A stretch of 64,000 bases of DNA from UBA965 sp040396955 (GTDB taxonomy: Bacteria; Chloroflexota; Chloroflexia; Chloroflexales; Roseiflexaceae): the NCBI GenBank assembly GCA_040396955.1, contig JBBAWX010000006.1, positions 62,001-126,000 on the forward strand. The letters are read 5' to 3'. Positions within the stretch are counted from its first letter, which is position 1, and each line of letters begins with the position of its first letter. Of this stretch, positions 58,767 to 64,000 are shown one piece after another. The notes beneath the pieces are model-generated. The model had not been told where the DNA came from. It worked only from the letters and a program-made list of their open reading frames with translations, and did no database searches. Made by a program: the position numbers and the translations under genes.

Positions 58767-59569
58767 TATTGGTCACCTCGCTGTGGTTGCGCACCGTACA
58801 ACGGCGCAATGCGGGCTCGAAAATCATCGTACGTGCGATCAAACAGCTCCGCCGATGCCGCACTGCCAATCAACGTGCTACTCGTCAGCACCAGTGGTGC
58901 CTGGCCACGCTTAGTCAGCTCCTCGGCCACCAGACATTTCAGCATGTTGACCACGGCCACATACCCGATCGACGAGCCCGGGCCCACCGGGTACGCCAAC
59001 CCGTCGATGTCGACCATGGCATCGCCGAGCGGCGAGCAGTTGTCGATGGTCACATCGGCGATATCCGGCAAACGCTTGCCAGAGCTGTGCTTGATCGGCG
59101 ATCCCAGGCAGTGCGCCAGCGATACCACCGCAATCACCGGCATACCGCGAGCCTTGGCCCCCAATGCCACATCGATGACCACGCCGTTGACGCCGCTATT
59201 GGAAAAAACCATCATGCAGTCGTGCGCCCCAAAGGTGAAATTACGCAAAATGACCTCGCCAAACCCCTCGAGTTTTTCTAGGTACATGGCCTGACGCTGC
59301 CCGTTGTTGCCGACCACCTGCGTATGATTGGTCAACGACAACTCGATGATGGGGTGAAAGCCGGGGAAACTGCCGTGCCGCGGAAAAATCTCCTCCACGG
59401 GAATGCGCGAATGCCCCGTGCCAAACAGGTGCACCAAGCCGCCGGCCGCAATCGACTGCGCACACAACTGCGCGGCCGCCCGAATCGCCGGGAGTTGGGT
59501 GGTGCGAATTGCACGCAAAATCTGCTCAGACGCATCCAGATAGCGCTCTGCGGGATCGTGTGTCGTCAT
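58766..59569 (-). CDS. SIS-domain phosphosugar-binding protein
   Basis: A 267-residue protein with one SIS domain of the UPF0309/YerB-like type. GTGHSRIPVEEIF near residue 50 is the first sugar-phosphate loop and VFSNSGVNGVVIDVALGAKARGMP around 121-144 (quoted in parts: FSNSGVNGVV) the second Ser-containing loop. Isomerase or phosphosugar-sensing roles are known for SIS proteins; no helix-turn-helix is present, so it is more likely enzymatic. Twelve bases downstream of Gfo/Idh copy B. Confidence 0.83.
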   Translation of the reverse strand: MTTHDPAERYLDASEQILRAIRTTQLPAIRAAAQLCAQSIAAGGLVHLFGTGHSRIPVEEIFPRHGSFPGFHPIIELSLTNHTQVVGNNGQRQAMYLEKLEGFGEVILRNFTFGAHDCMMVFSNSGVNGVVIDVALGAKARGMPVIAVVSLAHCLGSPIKHSSGKRLPDIADVTIDNCSPLGDAMVDIDGLAYPVGPGSSIGYVAVVNMLKCLVAEELTKRGQAPLVLTSSTLIGSAASAELFDRTYDDFRARIAPLYGAQPQRGDQ

Positions 59570-59581
59570 CGTGTCTGCCTC

Positions 59582-60658
59582 TTATTCCACCAATGCCTGC
59601 GCCCGTTTGGTCTGCGCACTGAGCGCTGCCGTCTCCACGATTTGCTGACCAATGCGGCAAATCTTGACCGACAACGGCCCATGCACCGGTGCGCCTGTGC
59701 TCAAACTATGAATGAAATTCTGAATCGGGTCTTGCATGGGCGCCTCAAGCACATCAACCGGCATCACAAAGCCCTCAGGCTGCGTGCGCGTCTGCACACG
59801 AATCGTCTGCTCGTAGTCGTACGACGCAATCGTGCCGTCGGTGCCCACAATCACGAAGCCACATTTGGGCTGTGGCTGATGCGTCCATGGGTCGGTAAAT
59901 GCTCCCCAGCGCGTCTCGAATTTCGACAAGCCCTTGGCATAGCGCGCCACCGTAATACTATGCTCGTCGACCTCCAGCCCCAACGGCTCGTCAACCATGG
60001 CCATCACCTCGATCGGCTTATCACCGTCGTGGTACCACGTGCCCAGCGTTACGCCGTACCCCAGATAATCGAGCATGGAGCCGCCGCCTGCTTCTTTCTT
60101 GTACCACCAGGCCTCGTTTTTGCGGCGTGCGACTTCTTCGGGCGATACTTCGATTTTGTCGGCGACATGCCAAAGTGGGCCACGGTTGCCGTCGTAATAA
60201 TGCACCTCCATCACCTTGCCAATCACGCCTTCGTCAATCAGCCGTTTGGCGGTCACATGCGGCGGGTACCACGCCAGCGGCCAGTTGACAATCATCTGCT
60301 TGCCACTGCGCTCCATGGCCGCAATCATGCGGTCAGCCTGCGCCAACGTCGCCGCAAACGGTTTTTCGACGAGTACATTGACGCCGTACGGGGCCACCAT
60401 TTCGACATAGTCGGCGTGAAAGGCCGTGCCGGCACAGATTATCGCCACATCGGCCTGCGTGCGCTGCAAACACTGATGCACATCCGTAAATACGCGCTCT
60501 GCCGGAATGTTGAAATTGGCAATGGCCCCCTGCATGCGGGCCGGGTCGGCATCACAAATCCCGGCGATTTCGGCATGCGGATGCTCATACACCTTGCGTA
60601 GCAAATCGCCCATGTGCATATGGTCAAAGTTGATTCCCACAAATTTCCATGTTTTCAT
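59582..60658 (-). CDS. Gfo/Idh/MocA family oxidoreductase (operon copy B)
   Basis: A 358-residue NAD(P)-dependent dehydrogenase of cyclitols or sugars. Features: VGINFDHMHMGDLLRKVYEH where the GxGxxG loop is replaced by a His-rich variant, ADVAIICAGTAFHADYV, VLVEKPFAATLAQADRM (catalytic EKP) and GGGSMLDYLGYGVTLG. The replaced nucleotide loop is unusual but seen in some members. AAGGAGT lies upstream of the ATG at 60658; the longer frame to 60691 has no better signal. Confidence 0.87.
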   Translation of the reverse strand: MKTWKFVGINFDHMHMGDLLRKVYEHPHAEIAGICDADPARMQGAIANFNIPAERVFTDVHQCLQRTQADVAIICAGTAFHADYVEMVAPYGVNVLVEKPFAATLAQADRMIAAMERSGKQMIVNWPLAWYPPHVTAKRLIDEGVIGKVMEVHYYDGNRGPLWHVADKIEVSPEEVARRKNEAWWYKKEAGGGSMLDYLGYGVTLGTWYHDGDKPIEVMAMVDEPLGLEVDEHSITVARYAKGLSKFETRWGAFTDPWTHQPQPKCGFVIVGTDGTIASYDYEQTIRVQTRTQPEGFVMPVDVLEAPMQDPIQNFIHSLSTGAPVHGPLSVKICRIGQQIVETAALSAQTKRAQALVE

Positions 60659-60698
60659 TGCAGACTCCTTCGTTGCAACAGTACTCATCACTCATCCA

Positions 60699-61739
60699 TC
60701 AAATCCGGCGCACCTGCCCCGGCACATAACTCAATCCATCACGGCTGCTCGCAATGGCGGCAAAACACAGCGCCAAGCTGGCCAAATTGTTGGCGCCACT
60801 ATTACTCGGCTCGCGCCCCTCTTCGATGGCACACAACAGCTCGGCCATCGTGCCGTGGAACCCGTCAGGGAACCAAGACCCCGTCAATACAGGCGTCTCC
60901 ACACCCTGCTCCGTCACCAGCTGGAGCTGTTGCTCACCGAGTCCCGGGCCTTCGCTCCGGAGCGCCCCACGTGCGCCCACGATGTGTGTGCGGTCGTGCC
61001 CGCCAAAGCGTGTGTCGGCGTTGAAGCTCAACGTCACCTGGGCATGCGCATAATCGGCTACCACGTGTGCCAACAACGGTGGGCGAGCGCGTTGCGTAGA
61101 CGTATGGCGCACACTCGCAGTCACCCGCTCTGCCCGTTGCCCGGGCACATAACAGCTCACCATGTCGAACCAGTGGATGGCGAAATCATAGAGGATGAGG
61201 TCATCGATACCATCAAACACGGTGCCAACAACCCAGTTGTGATCCCAGTGCACCGACATGTCGACGCTGCTGATATCCCCCAGCAACCCGGCCGCCACAG
61301 CACCGCGCATGTAAGCCACATGCGGCGCCCAACGACCATTTTGGTTGACCGCAAGTTTGACTCCGCGCCGATTGGCGGCCTCCACGAGGCGCTCACCATC
61401 ATCGAGATCAAGCACGAAGGGCTTTTGACTCAGCACATGCTTGCCGGCCGCAATCGCCGCCGCAATCAAGGGAATGCGATCGGCGGGGTGCGTGGCAATA
61501 TCCACGACCTCGATATCGTCACGCCGCAGGAGCAGTTGTGCATCGGTATAGACGGTCGCCTCCGGGAAGAACTCACGCTGACGCTCTTCGGCCCGACTTG
61601 CGTCAATATCGCACAAGGCCACCACCCGATACCCCGCATTGCGGTAGGCGGTCAGATGATGCCGGGTAATTCCACCACACCCAATCAGACCAATGGCTGG
61701 TCGGTAGGTCCGTGGATTCCGTGGCTGGTACTCAATCAT
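60699..61739 (-). CDS. Gfo/Idh/MocA family oxidoreductase (operon copy C)
   Basis: A 346-residue NAD(P)-dependent sugar dehydrogenase with a normal nucleotide motif IGLIGCGGITRHHL, the CDIDASRAEER adenosine-ribose segment, VLSQKPFVLDLDDGERL (QKP instead of EKP) and DFAIHWFDMV with the conserved His-x-x-Asp. C-terminal beta-sheet domain present. The start may be ATG 61739 or TTG 61745. It lies 21-27 bases after the ROK gene. Confidence 0.87.
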   Translation of the reverse strand: MIEYQPRNPRTYRPAIGLIGCGGITRHHLTAYRNAGYRVVALCDIDASRAEERQREFFPEATVYTDAQLLLRRDDIEVVDIATHPADRIPLIAAAIAAGKHVLSQKPFVLDLDDGERLVEAANRRGVKLAVNQNGRWAPHVAYMRGAVAAGLLGDISSVDMSVHWDHNWVVGTVFDGIDDLILYDFAIHWFDMVSCYVPGQRAERVTASVRHTSTQRARPPLLAHVVADYAHAQVTLSFNADTRFGGHDRTHIVGARGALRSEGPGLGEQQLQLVTEQGVETPVLTGSWFPDGFHGTMAELLCAIEEGREPSNSGANNLASLALCFAAIASSRDGLSYVPGQVRRI

Positions 61740-61766
61740 GGTCAATCCGTCCTTTCCCCCTGTGGT

Positions 61767-62735
61767 CTATGCCCCAAACAGCCCTGCGACCTGGCGATCG
61801 CCATTGCGATGTGCCGCCCAACACGCCGCGCCCATCACCCCGGCATCCCCGCCCAATGAGGCCAGACAAATGGCAATGTCGGCCACCGGAGTTGCGCGGC
61901 AACGCGCTTGCACGATGTCGACGACCGCCGCACGCAACGGCTCTCCCAGGTTGCTCACACTTCCCCCCAAAATCACCGCATCCGGGCTAAACATCGACAC
62001 GGCATTGGCCACCCCCGCCCCCAAATAGCGCAAAGCGCTCGCCATGATGTCGCGAATCGCCACATCTTGCACGGCCATCATCAATGCGGGCGTGAGTACC
62101 TGCCCCTGTGCCACCACGTGAGCGAGCTGTGGCGCAGTGCCCGCAGCAATGGCTGCTTCGGCGGCCCGCACCATGGCACTGCCACTCGCAAACGCCTCGA
62201 GGCAGCCCACGTTGCCGCACCCACAGCGTGGGCCATCCAATGCCAACGTCTGATGCCCGAATTCACCGGCAGTGCCCCTGATTCCCAGGTACAGCTGCCG
62301 GTGCATGACCACGCCACCGCCAATCCCCGTGCCAATGGTGAAGCCGACCACATTGGCATGCCCACGCCCAGCCCCATGCAACGCCTCACCCAATACGAAA
62401 GCCCGGGCATCGTTGATGAGCCAGAGGGGGCGGTCTACGGCCGCACTCAACACGGCCCGTACCGGTACCCCATGCCACGTGCCCACCAGATTGGGCAAAA
62501 ACAACGTCTCACCGCTCTCGTCGTCGAATACCCCCGGCACCCCCACCCCAATGGCAGCTACCTGCGGGAAGCGCTCTACGAGCGGCACCAGCACGGCCAC
62601 CATGCGCTCGAGCACGGCCGCCGCCCCCATCTCCGAGTGCGTGGCAATCACGTGGCGTTCATGGACGGTGCCGTGCTCCGCATCAATGACCGCAAATGCG
62701 ATTTTGGTGCCCCCGAGATCGATGCCCACGTACAT
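61767..62735 (-). CDS. ROK family sugar kinase
   Basis: A 322-residue kinase with the actin-like fold. GIDLGGTKIAFAV is the ATP phosphate-1 motif, INDARAFVLGEALHG the catalytic Asp region, GTGIGGGVV the second phosphate loop, GEFGHQTLAL the sugar-binding Glu/His, and CGCGNVGCLEAFAS the zinc motif of ROK proteins. No DNA-binding domain, so it is a kinase (glucose, N-acetylmannosamine, fructose or similar) rather than a NagC-type repressor. Confidence 0.92.
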   Translation of the reverse strand: MYVGIDLGGTKIAFAVIDAEHGTVHERHVIATHSEMGAAAVLERMVAVLVPLVERFPQVAAIGVGVPGVFDDESGETLFLPNLVGTWHGVPVRAVLSAAVDRPLWLINDARAFVLGEALHGAGRGHANVVGFTIGTGIGGGVVMHRQLYLGIRGTAGEFGHQTLALDGPRCGCGNVGCLEAFASGSAMVRAAEAAIAAGTAPQLAHVVAQGQVLTPALMMAVQDVAIRDIMASALRYLGAGVANAVSMFSPDAVILGGSVSNLGEPLRAAVVDIVQARCRATPVADIAICLASLGGDAGVMGAACWAAHRNGDRQVAGLFGA

Positions 62736-62753
62736 AGCGCGCTCCCCTTTGTA

Positions 62754-64000
62754 TTAGCGATGAATGGGCAACCAGACACTCATGGCACCCGGCTCGCGGT
62801 TGGCCCACAAATGATACGGAATCAACGTGAGTTGGCACGGTTGCCCCTGATCGACCCGCCACGGCGCATACAGCGCATCGGCAGGCGTCGCCACACTGAA
62901 CCCATCGGATACCAACACGCGATGCACTCCCAGTACACCCGCACCGGGTCTGACGTGCCACGCCCGTTCCGGGCGCACCGCCAAACTTGTGACCGGCACC
63001 GTCTGATCGACCTGCTCGGCACAGTACAAAATGGGGCCGCGTGCAACTGCCACTCGCCCCGCATTGTTGTGCACCACCGGGTTGGCCATGATGAGACGTG
63101 GCTGCATGGGTAGATCCAATACGACCTCGTCGCCGATTTGCCAAGCGCGCCGGATGGTGACGTAGGTGTCGGCCGGTGCCACCTGGCGCATCCCTGCGAC
63201 ACTCACACTCGCACCACTGGCCCAACTCGGCACACGCAGTTTGAGGCCGAACTGACCTCCACGGGTGGCCACGAGACGCACACGCCCCTCCCACGGGTAT
63301 TCGGTTTCGACCCGAAACGCCGCCGGCAGACCACTGCTCTGCGCATCAATGCTCCCCTGCATGTAGGTGTGCACCCACAGCGTATCGGCATCGACACTCG
63401 CCACATAGCTCCCAAGTTGCGCCAACAGCCGCGCCACATTGGGCGGGCAACAGGCACAACCAAACCACGGCGAACGCCGATGCGTGCCGTTGTTGGCCAG
63501 TGGGTTCTGGTAAAAGTATTCGTTCCCACTCAACGACAACCCGGGCATCACCGCATTGTAGAGCGTCCATTCGAGGAGGTCCGCATAGCGCGCCTCGCCA
63601 GTGCCCTGCAACAACCGCCAATTCCACATCACCGACGCAATCGCCGCACAGGTCTCGGTGTAGGCCGTCTCGTTGGGGAGCTCGTAGTCGCCACCAAAAT
63701 CCTCGCCGTTCCACCGCGAGCCAGTGCCACCACTCACGTACATGCGCTTGTGCGTCATGTTGTGCCACTGCGCATCAATGGCCGTTTTGAGCGCACTATC
63801 ACCTGTCTCAAGCCATATATCCGTCGCACCAGCCGCCAAGTAGAGCATACGCACCGCATGACCAACGACCTCGGTCAGCTCACGATAGGGCACATGGTCT
63901 TGATGATATGCCGCATCAAATCGCCCAAACGGATTGGTGCCGACCTTGTGGGCGCCACGCACATCCAGCAAAAACTGCGCCAGCTGTAGATAACGCATCT
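62754..64000 (-). CDS. GH127 (DUF1680) beta-L-arabinofuranosidase-like, 5' end outside window
   Basis: The C-terminal 414-plus residues of a large (usually about 640 residue) glycosidase; the frame runs off the window. Visible features: HGHAVRM-type segment VVGHAVRMLYL, GGTGSRWNGEDFG, the Glu of ELPNETAYTETCA in the catalytic cleft and the nucleophile/zinc Cys cluster in WFGCACCPPNVARL, matching HypBA1 (C415/417/418). Hydrolyses beta-L-arabinofuranosides or a related pentose linkage. First visible gene of the sugar operon, 18 bases before the ROK gene. Confidence 0.9.
   Translation of the reverse strand, partial: MRYLQLAQFLLDVRGAHKVGTNPFGRFDAAYHQDHVPYRELTEVVGHAVRMLYLAAGATDIWLETGDSALKTAIDAQWHNMTHKRMYVSGGTGSRWNGEDFGGDYELPNETAYTETCAAIASVMWNWRLLQGTGEARYADLLEWTLYNAVMPGLSLSGNEYFYQNPLANNGTHRRSPWFGCACCPPNVARLLAQLGSYVASVDADTLWVHTYMQGSIDAQSSGLPAAFRVETEYPWEGRVRLVATRGGQFGLKLRVPSWASGASVSVAGMRQVAPADTYVTIRRAWQIGDEVVLDLPMQPRLIMANPVVHNNAGRVAVARGPILYCAEQVDQTVPVTSLAVRPERAWHVRPGAGVLGVHRVLVSDGFSVATPADALYAPWRVDQGQPCQLTLIPYHLWANREPGAMSVWLPIHR

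Noticed and set aside
60507..61859. Open frame of 450 codons (+) opposite two Gfo/Idh genes, and a similar one at 59324-60601
   Set aside because: Shadow frames caused by codon bias in GC-rich genes; no motif, no start signal, and the opposite strand encodes intact enzymes.
61908..63113. Open frame of 401 codons (+) opposite the ROK and GH127 genes
   Set aside because: His/Pro/Arg-rich composition and no recognisable domain; the minus strand has catalytic motifs of both families.
1..64000. CRISPR arrays, tRNA/rRNA genes, insertion sequences, prophage or toxin-antitoxin genes
   Set aside because: No spaced direct repeats, cloverleaf-like intergenic sequence, transposase or phage-like proteins were found by reading.

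Overview
The window looks like chromosomal DNA of a member of the Chloroflexota (green non-sulfur bacteria and relatives). The main clues are two tandem TIGR03663-type 'HHDE' membrane proteins, a LysW carrier-protein amino acid pathway (lysW, X, Y, Z, J, K) of the kind known from Thermus, Deinococcus, archaea and some Chloroflexota, a primase/major sigma pair, and moderately high GC with compact operons that use many GTG/TTG or ATGA-overlap starts. This assignment is inference from gene content; no rRNA or tRNA gene was seen. I saw no insertion sequence, phage gene or CRISPR array.

Layout. 1-3.3 kb: the 3' part of an M1 metallopeptidase, an aldehyde dehydrogenase and a PspC-domain protein (+). 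3.3-7.3 kb: lon, tpiA and a site-2-protease-like M50 peptidase (-). 7.4-10.4 kb: an ECF sigma factor and a GH95-like glycosidase (+), running tail to tail into an FAD amine/amino acid oxidase (-). 11.6-15.5 kb: a SulP anion transporter (+) whose 3' end overlaps a LarA-type nickel racemase/epimerase, with an SDR sugar-acid oxidoreductase upstream of it (-). 15.5-17.8 kb: rarA and a hexulose-phosphate-synthase-like decarboxylase (-). 18-26.5 kb (+): a deacetylase-fold amidohydrolase, thymidine kinase, ferredoxin, a small membrane protein, dGTPase-like protein, dnaG, primary sigma factor and a membrane J-domain protein. 26.5-28 kb: an LCP cell-wall ligase (-). 28-36 kb (+): phosphoesterase, DUF3054, histidine phosphatase and two large PMT-like membrane proteins, the second fused to an NHL propeller. 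36-41.3 kb (-): phosphohexomutase, murJ, an RlmD-like rRNA methyltransferase, a GNAT acetyltransferase and an APH-like kinase.

41.4-51.6 kb (+) is the amino acid block: a promoter, a leader with a 21-codon Lys/Arg-rich ORF and a strong hairpin, a LysE exporter, a trans-sulfuration enzyme, and then lysW-lysX-nudix-lysY-two DMT transporters-lysZ-lysJ-lysK. One FMN-binding split-barrel gene lies on the opposite strand inside this block. The LysW proteins carry an amino acid on a small acidic carrier while it is phosphorylated, reduced, aminated and released, giving lysine and/or ornithine. Homocitrate-pathway genes are not in the window, so the end product cannot be settled here.

51.6-55.6 kb (-) holds membrane glycosyltransferase-like (GT-C) genes and a pair of SMR-sized transporters that resemble an ArnT/ArnE/ArnF arrangement. 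55.7-64 kb (-) is one tightly packed sugar operon: GH127 arabinofuranosidase (cut by the window end), ROK kinase, three Gfo/Idh/MocA oxidoreductases, an SIS protein, a MetE-C-like zinc protein and a UlaG-like metallo-hydrolase.

No gene-free stretch exceeds 300 bases. The longest (41330-41624) holds the LysE leader.
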